Source of the DNA: Microdochium bolleyi
Lineage: Eukaryota; Ascomycota; Sordariomycetes; Xylariales; Microdochiaceae
Direction of reading: 5' to 3'
DNA: 64,000 nucleotides
NCBI GenBank assembly: GCA_001566295.1
Contig: KQ964263.1
Span: 186,001 to 250,000 of the forward strand
Position numbers and translations under genes: made by a program. The notes under the pieces were generated by a model. It was not told where the DNA came from. It searched no databases and was given only the letters and a program-made list of their open reading frames with translations. Of this stretch, positions 42,901 through 52,271 are shown piece after piece (position 1 is the first letter of the stretch; every line of letters begins with the position of its first letter).

Positions 42901-43412
42901 ACATCGTGTCGGTGTCGAAAGCTGGCTTCATCGGTATCTGGAACACACAGACAGGGCGACGGGACAAGGCCTTCCATTACGCTACCCACAGTCCTGACTC
43001 AATGGCCGTCTTCTCCACCACCGGCAATCACGTCATTGCAATCACACCGACGGACGACTGTGAGTTGTGGGAGGTATCGACAGGATGTCGGATCGATAGG
43101 CGCCACATCAGGCGTTCCTACAACTACATGCACTGCGCGTCAAGTGGCGTCGTGACTATGGAAGGTATCAAGGAATCCGGAGTGGAGACTGCTTTGGCCG
43201 ACTGGAAGCCCAATTTATCTTGGCGGCGGCATCTAAACGCAGCTTCCATAAGCAGAGATCGCCGCTGGATCATCAGACAGTCCAGAAAGAGGCTGTGGTT
43301 ACCTGCAGAGTACCGGGCCGACTGTCTTGCAACATTCGCATTACCAGGACGAGTACTTGTGGCCTTTGGTAGCACCCGTGGCCAACTGTCGGTGTTGGAG
43401 TTTACGGACTGA
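39981..43412 (+). CDS. NACHT-WD40 protein, HNWD family (HET-E/HET-D-like)
   Basis: 1143 residues from the ATG at 39981; the family linker (VADLRITNPRDDKTRIEDTK) comes just before the NACHT domain. P-loop GDPGKGKT at residues 63-70, Walker B WLVVDALDEC, KWLVSSRNVPNIEEKL and DGTFLWVALVCQEL follow. After a helical region, the C-terminal part (from about 41730) has at least seven WD40-like repeats, e.g. SPDGRYILSGSRDD, SALIFSVDGRYLATSDRAG, SCLAFSSDGQSIVTGSYQ and RSVGFSPDGQHIVSVSKAG. The repeats differ strongly from one another, unlike the near-identical, fast-changing repeats of HET-E. In this family the WD40 part recognises non-self and NACHT oligomerisation activates HET. It may be joined to the HET module upstream. 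Confidence 0.9.
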   Translation: MSELGKQCVADLRITNPRDDKTRIEDTKGGLLADSFAWVFENGQFCQWRDTGSREQSLLWVRGDPGKGKTMLLCGIINHLEGTRPRGTKRLLAYFLCQATDEHINSATAVVRGLVLMLLEQDPHLLSHVEKKYETSGKALFTDRNAWYALCKILLDMLQDTRHEEVWLVVDALDECITGLAQLLALIAQTSTPGYRVKWLVSSRNVPNIEEKLDPVADRLSLEVNASSVAEAVRSYIDYKVRWLEAKKRYKSETTEGIREHLLSRADGTFLWVALVCQELDNTPRWKALQRAQSTPTGLDALYDQMLRLTQAGEDHALSIKALDFAATAFVPLSLAEYTVLLEECEGLEDDLESLNDIIKSCGSFLTVRNDTVYFVHQSAKDFLVRKQSQVTSFNSQATIHGQMFEKSINALSQILIQDNYNLGNPRMSLALIDPPARDPLRAVRYACCYWINHLLVVDDDARRDHDMTADRFLRTKSLCWFEALSLIGRLPVGKVGLQALSESHGSCQVRDIARDAFRVLQRFEKGIQQYPLQVYASTLLFSPRSSLVRQAHTHVEPTWVRCLMNLEEIWSPSILSIEVFKFPGDLAYSPDGRYILSGSRDDAIELRNAASGVRELQLNGSKGVFTPDGQSVIVLDGKRLKLWGVPTGAHKLNFDRFVSWKPSLWTARLGFEGPKTIASEIKIALDGRRLVSLTQLVHEGSRQGGDRYANYLSIITVWDATVGKRKLFVTFPKRHIFTIAVAADSRNFFLADALSIIECRDASTGNCISRWSFAAAQPDSPILTVFSHSDSPPLMVFSADARHFATVKKAHEELVEIWDASEIRLKSVFHGHESPISALIFSVDGRYLATSDRAGVIKIWDLGSGICGTSLKTRPDENLGVALSPDAQRIAVATWWQLEVWDTRPKQAVELTPSDGVGFISCLAFSSDGQSIVTGSYQGSLFLSDVATGRRKRLRARDDFPVRSVGFSPDGQHIVSVSKAGFIGIWNTQTGRRDKAFHYATHSPDSMAVFSTTGNHVIAITPTDDCELWEVSTGCRIDRRHIRRSYNYMHCASSGVVTMEGIKESGVETALADWKPNLSWRRHLNAASISRDRRWIIRQSRKRLWLPAEYRADCLATFALPGRVLVAFGSTRGQLSVLEFTD

Positions 43413-45028
43413 TTTTGGGGCGGAATCTAGGCAGCATGGGTGTTATCGTAAACGGCGAAGAAACATAGTATGGGATTCCCTGCTCGGGCTACGTGTACCT
43501 CTTGCTAAGATACCTTCATGCATGATCGTCTTGCTTTTCGCTTACAAGTCGACTTGTTGTGCATTGGTTCAAACACGCTGACATTACAAGGGAACGAAAC
43601 TTGCTCATGGGAAAACATTTGTGTTCACCGCGCCTTCCTGGAACTTCCTTGTAGTCGAGCCGGTATGAAAAGCCTGAGCCATGGGATTCAGAGCTCATCT
43701 GGTCCGTCGTTATATGTACTTGATTGTCAGGCAAGGGGTCTTACCCACGATGGGCCTCTTTGAGAAATCTTGTCCACTGATGGGTCTGTTTATTCAGTAT
43801 GTGGCAAGCCACGCCATTCTGGGCAACACCTTATCCGCACGGTCAGTTTTGAAGCCGCAGGTTTACGCGAAAATCCTTCCATCAGCTTCCTCTTGCAGGA
43901 TCGTACTGCTTCGTATGAAATCCTGATTGGGTTGTACCATTATTTCACAAATAATAATTCCATCCAAAAATGTAATTACTCCACATATAGATTTGTCATT
44001 CTCAGCTTCTCAGTGATAGAAAATAGACTTTCAACTGAATAAATCAGCATGTCTGCGCCAGCAGGATAAGGACGATTGTGTTAGGCCCAGCGGTGGAAGA
44101 AACCCATTCCAAATCCCATTCTGGACTTTCGCGGGAAACTATCACTATGAAGCTCATTATTTCTCAGCTTGGGGTCGACCTGCAAAATTTTCCACTGATC
44201 GTTGTAGATGGACACTGCGGTGTTCTCAGTAGTTGAAACATGTCTGATCATCGCACGCAAAGCAGCCGAGCGGCTGGGCAACTCGCTGACCAGTACACGC
44301 CGGGCGAGCGCGACTATAAGATGTACGAATGGGCCAAACCCAGCAGGTACGCACGGGCGTCAGAATGTTGTTAGAGCAGGAGTCGAGACGAAGCCGGAAA
44401 GTCGTGGGCCAGTCCTCCATCACGCGGAGACGAGGGGCTTGTGATTTCATTCGTTGCTTGCAAGTCAGCGCCCCACAGAACTATTGATTTTCTGCCCAGG
44501 GGGTCCTGGGCCGAGTTGCCGGGGTTGAGTCGCCCGAACCCCGATGCAGCTTTGTCACGATCACGCTTTTCTGGACTTCACCTCTGCACTAGATATAATG
44601 ATGGACCAGCATTCTGAGAACGCGGGCGATCAGGGCTGGTACGTGGTCTGAAAGAGGATGGCAGCAGCAAGACACTCCAAACTTGGAGCAGCGCTGTGTC
44701 CGGACCATTTTTGTAAGCTAGCTCAGGGGTTTCGATCTAGCGCCGTGGGTCTCAGCCAGCCACATGGCAGCGCTGATGCCGAGAAAGGAAGAGCTGGCGA
44801 TGCAGCTGAGCTCGCTACTGGGTCCGTCTAGGCCGAGGGGGCCGCTCAGCGGCTTCTAGACGCTCGGCGTCTGGCAAGTTCCGCGACGAACGGCTGGAGG
44901 CATGCGCGTGATGAACGTGGCGGGGGACAATGCTTTGTGTAAAAGTCGCAGGTCACCCACCCACGCCGGAGCTGTCTCTCCTCCGAGACTTTGTTTCTCC
45001 ATTTGATTTTGATGTCAACGATCACAAC
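43413..45028. other. Intergenic, promoter of the PLA2-like gene
   Basis: 1.6 kb with AT-richer sequence around 43900-44050. No gene is supported. Two inverted repeats lie at 44841-44872, about 160-190 bases upstream of the next ATG. Confidence 0.5.
44841..44872. repeat. Two adjacent inverted repeats upstream of the PLA2-like gene
   Basis: GCCGCT-C-AGCGGC (44841-44853) and AGACGC-TCG-GCGTCT (44858-44872), both with perfect 6-bp arms and four bases apart. They may be dimeric regulator sites; no factor can be assigned. Confidence 0.6.
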
Positions 45029-47538
45029 ATGAGGGTCTCCAGCACGACTCTGGTGCCAGCGTTCGTAATAGCGCTGGTGGCGGCTGGCGGCGCTGCGGCC
45101 AGCAAATGCCATCCCCGGCCCCCGGTTGTCTCGTCGTCGTCTTCCGCCTCTGCGACAGGCATTGGCAGTTCCACGAGCGCAACTTCAACCTCATCTACAG
45201 ATGGAACATCCACACCCAGCTCAGCCAGTGGCACGTCTTCAATGCCGACGACTTCTGCCTCAGTCACATCCTCAACCTCTTCCGCCATAGCCAGCAGTAG
45301 CAGCAGCGCCTCCACATTCAACCCGTCTGGCTACACCTTCTACGAGGTCCCCCTGCCCGTGGTCTTTGATGGCACCGCCGCCTCGAAGCTCGCCGCGACG
45401 AGCACATACACTCTTGAGCCCGCCACCCAGACCGGCACACCGTCGTGCATCGTTGACGCGGCCACGGCCACTTCCGCCAAGTTCCAGATCCTCGACAACG
45501 CAGGCAACCGCTTCATCGCAAACCCCGAGGCCGTCAAGGTCCTTACCGATGCGGACTTCCCGTCGACTTCCGACGCGGCCGCGAACCAGGCCTTCTCCGA
45601 GAAGACCGTGTTCCGCCTCGTGGCCGGGCTCAACGGACGATACCACCTGAGCACGACGATTCTTGGCGACGTGACGGTGTACGTGGCGTATCAGTTTGCA
45701 GGAACCCCGGGCAAGGTCAGTGTCCAGGCTACGCGCTCCGAGGGCGCTACGGAGAGTACCATTTTCGCGACGAGCATCTTTGGCTTCACATGCGACGGAC
45801 AGCTCACCGTGACAAGCCCATCCGGCGAGGTCTTGACATGGAAGGTCGGCGACGACGGATCCACCACGGTCATGGCAATCGGCGAGCCGGCTCCCCCTGA
45901 GCAGAACGTCCTCCTCGTCCCGGTCGTAACCACTTCCCAGCAGCCATCCACCAACAAGCACAAGCGCACCCGTTTTGGCGCGATGATGGACCTCAACAAG
46001 CGAATGTCCCCTTACACCGACGGTCAATACCCGCGGCTGCCATCTACGCCCGCCGACATGACTGCCAAACCCCGCCCCGGCGCCCGGTCCATGGGCAGCG
46101 CCGGCTCCGGCAGTTGCGGCTCCGGGTCGACCTCCGCGGCCTCCAGCCTGCTCCTGAGCAATGACTTCAACACCTGCTGCCTGCAGCACGATTACTGCTT
46201 TGACAACTGCGCCACGGGGCCGGAAGCCCTGTGCACGGCAAACGACCAGTTCTGCCAGCCGGGCCAGTACGAGCGCTGCAACGACAAGCTGGGCGAGTGC
46301 ATGCTCGACACCGTGTGCGCGCAGATATCGTGGGCGACACGGCCGACGCAGCGGCAGCGGTGCGAGCTGGAGGCTGGGTTCGTCAAGACCGCTGTCGGCA
46401 CGAGCCAGGCGGGAGAGAGCTTCGACCAGGCAACCCGCGATCGGTGCGGCGGGTACTGCCCCGGGGGACAGCCCTTCTGTGGCGGCAGCGACGGGTGCGT
46501 GTCCGCCACGGATAACGCGAACTGCGAAGAGTGCGGCGAGTCGTGCAACACTGCGCAGGGATTCACGTGCCGCGCGTCCAAGTGTACCTGCGACAGGGAC
46601 CTGCAGAGCGACAGCGACAACTGCGGCGCCTGCGGGCGCAAGTGTCCAGCAGGCACGCGCTGCTCTGGGGGGCAGTGCGTCTGCGCCCAGGACCAGTGCG
46701 GTAACGTGTGTCTGAACTACCAGACGAACCCGCGCAACTGTGGTGCCTGTGGTACCGCGTGTGCGTCTGGGTACTGCAACGCCGGTGTCTGTGTTGATCC
46801 CGCGTCGGTGCCGTCTCCTACGGGGCCGGATGGATGTCTGGCCACCGACGCAGTCAAGAACGGTGGTTTTGGTGAGTCACAATGGGTTTCTGCTTGTTCC
46901 TTCGGCATATTTCGAATCAGATGATACATGCACGAATGCTAACCAACGACGGTGACTCCCTTTAGACGTCCGGGCTAGCACCACTGCCACGCCATGGACC
47001 GTGAGTGACCTGACCAACGCCGACGTCAGTTTTGTAACACGGGTCACCGGAAACGCAGTAACGTGAGTTATCTCCGACCCCCAACTTCCCGATACCCTCA
47101 TGGAGATCCGCCGGGTTCTGACATTCACCCTTCCAACAACACAGCAAGTTCTCCTTCACAGCCACAACCGGCACCGCTGTCCTGACCCAGCGCATTACCA
47201 TGTGCCGGACCGCACAGTACGCGATATCCTTCCGCACCGCGACATCCGGCACGGGCTCGCTGCGCGTCAAGCTCCGCGCCACCGACGGCTCCGGGAACGA
47301 GCAGCCCTTCATGGGCGCGGACTGGTCCGGGGTTCGCGACACGTCGAGCAGCAACGACATGTCCCTGAGCGGGCCGAACCCGCTCAGAGTTCCTGACGCG
47401 TGGGCAGCTGGTTCGACGGGCCCGACGGTGGAGGTGGATCTCGTGTTCGAGGTGGCTGCGAAGGTGCCGGGGTTCACGATGCCGACACCGGTGCTGGCGC
47501 AGCTGTTGCTGGATGATGTTACTATCTACCAGCCGTGA
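45029..47538 (+). CDS. Secreted Cys-rich protein with phospholipase A2-type signature
   Basis: Three exons, join(45029..46871, 46966..47062, 47145..47538), give 777 residues with matching phases (introns GTGAGT...TTTAG and GTGAGT...ACACAG). A signal peptide (VPAFVIALVAAGGAAA) is followed by a Ser/Thr-rich stretch and a globular domain of about 230 residues. Residues 383-390 read CCLQHDYC with His387-Asp388, fitting the PLA2 histidine signature, and a glycine-rich SCGSGS stretch precedes it. Next come several Cys-rich repeats (NCGACGRKCPAGTRC, NCGACGTACASGYC) and a C-terminal beta-rich domain (FDVRASTTATPWTVSDL ... LLDDVTIYQP) resembling carbohydrate-binding modules. An extracellular phospholipase or binding protein is likely; activity is inferred from motif only. 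Confidence 0.78.
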
Positions 47539-47896
47539 GAAGCGATGCGAATTGTATAGACCGGTTAGATAGCTCATTAGATGACCGGGCAGGGGGAATT
47601 TGTCTACGTGTGCTACACGAGCTTCAATTTGAATGCCGAGGCTGGTTTTGTGAAAGTATGGTAACAAGAGAGAAGACACAGGGCATGCTCCTTGCCTCTC
47701 CTCGACTGAAGCTCATGTGGTTTCAACCTTTGGTTGCAGTGTTGCTATTGTCACATAGAGACTCTCTCAACCAACCGCACACAAATCCACTCAAAAGGGC
47801 TTCTATCGTCCCCAGTGTCTGTTCATAGCTCAGTGGACAGCCGTGCTCGTCACCTGTACGACGGGCGAGACACCCTTCTGGCCCAGCAGAGTGCTC
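47539..47896. other. Convergent intergenic region
   Basis: A short spacer between the PLA2-like stop (plus) and the P450 3' end (minus). Nothing is recognised. Confidence 0.5.
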
Positions 47897-49758
47897 TCAA
47901 GGTGGCTCGTGATTCGCCATCCGACACTTATTCCCGCTTATTAAAATCAATGTAGCAGGCATGTTCCTGTTCCCAATGTCAGTCTGGAAATGATACTGGC
48001 GGTAGGTAATGCGCTTATGACTCACAGTGATATCCGCGAACCTCTCGTCGTAGAAGACCTCGACGCGGCTGGTGATCCCAGGGCTCAAGCCTTTCTGCCT
48101 TTCCTGTACGCTGGTGGTGTACTTGCGATATACGGTGGCAATGAGAGTCGTCATCTCCGCCATGGCGAGACTGTCAGAGCATGCGTTAGTAAGTTGTTCC
48201 ATGGAAACATCGCCATGGCAACAAGGAGCATGAGTGAGCAGGAGGGGTCCAACGTACTGCAATCCGATGCACATCCGGCCGCCGCTTGAGAACGCCCAGA
48301 ACCACTTCTTCACCTCAGCTAAGTCACCGAGCTCCCCGAGCCACCGCTCCGGGCGGAACTCAAGCGGCTGAGGGAACACCTCGGCGTTGCGGTGCAGCGT
48401 GTACGGCGACATGTGCACGACCGTGCCCGCGGGGATGTGGTACCCGTCGATTGTCGCGTCGGTGGGCAGAGACCGCGGCTCTGACGCGGGGAGCGGCGCG
48501 TACAGTCGCAAGGTCTCCTTGATCACGGCGTCGAGGAAGGGAAGCTTGTCGACGGCCTGCACGGTGGGGATGCCCTCGTCGTTGCACGAGTCTGCGTTTA
48601 GCTCGTCGACCTCGGCAATGAGCATGTCCTGGTACTTCTTGTTCTCGGGCAAGGACAGCACCCAGAAGGCGAACATGAGGGTGTCGCTCGTCGTGTCGAT
48701 GCCCGCCAGGAAATGGTCCGCCGCCTCGGAGGCAATGTCCAGCCCGTCCATTCTGGGCTCCTTGCCTGATGTACTGTGCTTGTACAGCTTCTGCATGATC
48801 GACGCGTCCTCCCTGGCCGATGCCTGGGTCTTGACATCGACCTCGAACTCAGTCCACGACTTGAGCGCGTGCGCCCGGATGGCCGTGTACGATGCCGGCT
48901 TCTTCATCGGAAGCAGGCCCAGGGCGGACACAGCCTTCTCGAGCGCGCCGGTCTGCGAGTATAGCCACCGTGTGTACGTCTTGACGTGCATGAGACCCCA
49001 GATGAGCTTGCGCCGCGCCGGGTCGAGGATGTCGTCGAGCATGGCCCTGTCATACTCGTCGCCCTTGAGCGCGTGCGTCCCGCCGTGGCCCTCGCCGTAC
49101 AGGAACCCGGTAATGCTGTCGAGGCTGAACCAGTGCAGGCTGTGGAATATCTCAGACGCCAGCTCGGGCTCCGTCTCGATGAGCCGGAGGAAGGACTTGG
49201 CGTTGCGCTCGACGACGGCCTTGGCGGGCGCCGCGGGGGACAGGATCACGCTCTTGGAGTACGCGTGCGCGAGGATCTTCTTCCTGTCGGCGTGCCGCCT
49301 CGTGTCGGCAAAGGTGAAGAGGTTCTGGCGCCCGTAGACGTCAAAGATGCGGTAGAACTCGGTCCGCTCGAAGCCCGAGCCGGCGCCGTAGATGGTGCGC
49401 AGGGCCGAGAGGGAGGAGAATGAGACCTCGTTGGGACCGACGCGGACCGCGGTGCCGTACTCGCCGTGCAGGGCGTGTATGTCTCGTGTCCGCGTGCCCC
49501 GCCAGTCGTCGAGGGCGAGCCGCCATTTTGTGGTTGCGTATGATTTTGGCCCCGGGATGTGGCGCAGGGGAGACGTCAGGGGCACGAGGACGTAGTAGAC
49601 CACGCCCAGAGCGAAGGAGGCCACGACTACGAGCTCCGAGTTGGCCAGCAGGCCTTGCAGGACTATGGAGAAGTCACAAATTAGCCCGGGACGTCCCGGT
49701 CGAAACAGGAACCTGCAAAGGAAGACTCACCCTTGTTGACAATGCTGTCGCTTGCCAT
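47897..49758 (-). CDS. Cytochrome P450 monooxygenase
   Basis: Exons complement(join(47897..48170, 48258..49662, 49731..49758)) give 568 residues. The tiny first exon encodes MASDSIVNK, and exon 2 the membrane anchor (LVVVASFALGVVYYVLVPL) and the HIPGP hinge. Motifs: oxygen-binding helix FLAGIDTTSDT, ExxR in KETLRLY, FRPERWLGE, and the haem loop FSSGGRMCIGLHLA, restored only by removing the intron at 48171-48257 (GTACGT...GACAG). Near the 3' end a further intron (47967-48025, GTGAGT...CAG) would change the tail to a stop at 47928. It is an ER-bound monooxygenase needing NADPH-P450 reductase; the substrate is unknown. It is divergent from the class II aldolase gene. Confidence 0.88.
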
Positions 49759-50358
49759 TGTGATTGAGTGTTTTGCGAGGAGACCGAAGTGAGTAGCACG
49801 GACCAGACAGCTTCTGGAAAACTACGATTCGATGTAGATTGAGGGATTCAGGGAATGCTTGAGGAATATTGACGAGCCCACGCGATCATCATCGGAGCCG
49901 GACCGCCGTCCGGAATCCATTTTCCCCGCACTCACGGCAGACTCCGTGCCTGGGACCCCGTTGTCGGATGGCCCGACAGCCCCCCGCGCTAATGACGCCT
50001 CTGTCCGACAGCTGTCGTGCTCGCCAGTGCCAAGTCCGTTGGTTCGGCAACTGGCGGGCGCTCAAATTCCCAGTGAAGCCCGTCTTATCCATCTTGATAT
50101 GACTCGAGTCGTCTAAGTCAGCTTGTCGGGAATCTTGTCGGCCGCCGACTTGTGTGATCAGGACCACTCGACCCCTGAGCTCGGGTCATTTGGCAGGTCT
50201 ATCGTCTTACACGTAGACCAGCCAGGCGACCAGCTGATAAGGACGCGCTTGCTATTGGAACTCGGTCCTGTGATGTCTCGACCATTCAGGCCTGACTGTC
50301 GAAACTTCAGCACAATTCGCTCCGAAGTCTCTCACCTACCGTACAATCAATCCAAGTC
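49759..50358. promoter_or_regulatory. Divergent P450/aldolase promoter with several inverted repeats
   Basis: In 600 bases: CCGGAC-N4-GTCCGG (49898-49913); TGTCGG-N5-CCGACA (49962-49978), which contains CGG-N5-CCG; the perfect palindrome CGACAGCTGTCG (50006-50017); the perfect palindrome GACTCGAGTC (50101-50110); and GTCGG-N3-CCGAC (50137-50149). Paired CGG/CCG triplets are the usual target form of Zn2Cys6 dimers; CTCGAG and CAGCTG are E-box forms. Which gene they control is not shown. Confidence 0.55.
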
Positions 50359-51308
50359 ATGGCCCCCTCAGCAATCTCAAGCCTCCCTCCCTCTCCTTCT
50401 GCACGGCCCTCCCTGAACAAAGGACAAGATGTCGACCCCATGAAAGCCATGGCGCACCGCGGCAAAGCCCTTCCCTCGATACCTAAGTTCACAACCCACG
50501 CAGAGACCCGGCAGTGGCAGCTCGAGCACATGGCGGGAGCCTTCCGCGTCTTCGCGCGCGAGGGCTACGCCGAAGGAATCTCGGGCCACATCAGCGTTCG
50601 CGACCCCGAGCACGCCGACCGCTTCTGGATCAATCCCTTGGGTGTGCACTTCGGGATGCTGCGCGCCAGCGACATGATCTGTGTCGACCTCGACGGCGAG
50701 GTCGTCGCGGGCAATACGGCCGGTTCAATCAACTCGGCCGGGTTCCAGATCCACAGCGCCGTCCACCGCGCGAGGGATGACATCCATGCCATATGTCACA
50801 CTCACTCGGTCCACGGGCGTGCGTGGTCCGCCTTTGCACGGCCGCTGGAGATGCTGAACCAGGACGTCTGCTATTTCCACAACGCGCACTCGGTGTACAG
50901 CGACTACGGGGGCATCGCGAACGAGGCGTCGGAGGGCGAGAGGATCGCTGCCAGCCTGGGGGCAGGCAAGGCGGCTATTCTCATGAACCACGGCCTACTC
51001 ACTGTCGGCCAGACTGTCGACGAGGCGGCTTTCCTGTTCTGTCTAATGGAGAGGAGCTGCGGTGTGCAATTGGCCATCGAGGCTGCTGGGCTCAAGAAGC
51101 ACCATGTCAGCGACGAAGAGGCGGCGTACAATTTCAGAATGGCGAGCACTCCGGTGAGTCGCACAGATCCAGTGCTGTATGGAATTGTTTCTGCGATCTG
51201 TGCGACTAACATCATTGCCTCCACGAAACGCAGGAGACACTGTACTGCGAGTTCCAACCACATTACCAGTACGAGGAGTACAAGTGCCACGGTGACTTCA
51301 AGGCTTAG
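50359..51308 (+). CDS. Class II aldolase/adducin-domain protein
   Basis: Two exons, join(50359..51153, 51234..51308), give 289 residues. The intron is GTGAGT...CGCAG with a GACTAAC branch site. The frame after the donor stays open without splicing, but the spliced end (ETLYCEFQPHYQYEEYKC) is the conserved C-terminus of this family. Motifs: EGISGHISVRDPEH, FWINPLGVHFG, the zinc-binding HTHSVHGRAWS and AILMNHGLLTVGQTVDEA. Members act as sugar-phosphate aldolases or epimerases; the fungal group (mug14-like) has uncertain substrates. It is cytosolic, with no signal peptide. It is divergent from a P450 and upstream of a permease, which suggests a small catabolic group. Confidence 0.9.
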
Positions 51309-52271
51309 AACAGTTCTGATGATAGTTTTCAATAATCTTTTGGGTCAGAAAGTACATAGCCAGTTAAGGATTACAAGAGACAGCAAGATTACTTGGTGTC
51401 CTTCAAATGTGACAGCTCCTCACTTTGTCCGTAAGATCCTGTTTCGCAAATCTGGCAATGTAGTATCTTGGAGAGAACGAATTTCGCAGAAACTTCAAGT
51501 GTCTACGGCGGATGGACCGGAAAGCTTGCGTTCGGCCGAAACATCCCCAAACATTGTCGGCTTCCCGATAACAAACGATGCCCTAGACGTAAAGCTTGTC
51601 GGTCTTATCGACGAAGTGCAAATGACTTGGTGGTTCCCAGCGTGCAAGACGTGTAAGGGATGTTATCTCTCTCCAGCTATGACAATCACAAAAGCCGAGT
51701 TAAATGGTGTCGGGGTGTCCGACACAGCAGATGGGAAGCACTACCCCTCTTTCACGGTCGTGCTCTATGCTCCCAACACCCTTGACTCGCCCCGGTGGTC
51801 TGGGCCGACAGAGTCAGGGGCTAGCTCCCGACGGCCACGCAACTCCACCCCTTCGGCTCCAAAGCCACCACGATCGCTGTGAAATCTGGGACCGTGCATT
51901 GGCTGACCTGGCAAGCTAGGCGGAGAAACAGCCCTGGTGGAACGCCCCTATCAGTCAAGCGGCGCCCTTGTCCTGGGGAATTCTCCACCCTTATCAGACA
52001 AGGTTGCCAGCCCAAGAAAGGCAGCCAGTCGCTTGCCTGTTGTACCCTGTACCACCTCTCTCTAGGATTCTCTCAGTCTTGGAGACTTGTTATTGCCGGC
52101 AGAGGCGCACAGATAACCTCTGCTTGGCAACACTGTTGTCGCTTTGCATTTAACTCGAGCTGGTTGCTACCCCATCGCGGCTGTTGACAACTCGGCTGCT
52201 CCCCACTCCGAAGTCAATACTCTCTCCACAATCGACGACGTGGAACTTCTTACACGGAGAAACATCTCATC
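51309..52271. other. Intergenic, promoter of the permease
   Basis: 963 bases with no supported gene. The open frame running in from the aldolase gene (to 51882) is unspliced read-through, not coding. Confidence 0.6.

Noticed and set aside
2864..43412. Idea of a transposon-driven origin of the recognition genes
   Set aside because: No terminal inverted repeats, transposase, reverse transcriptase or long direct repeats were seen in the window.
44930..45028. Upstream extension of the PLA2-like protein
   Set aside because: The in-frame extension would bury the signal peptide; the ATG at 45029 is followed directly by a secretion signal.
51154..51882. Extension of the class II aldolase frame past 51153
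   Set aside because: A clean intron leads to the conserved family C-terminus and a stop at 51308; the extension is read-through.
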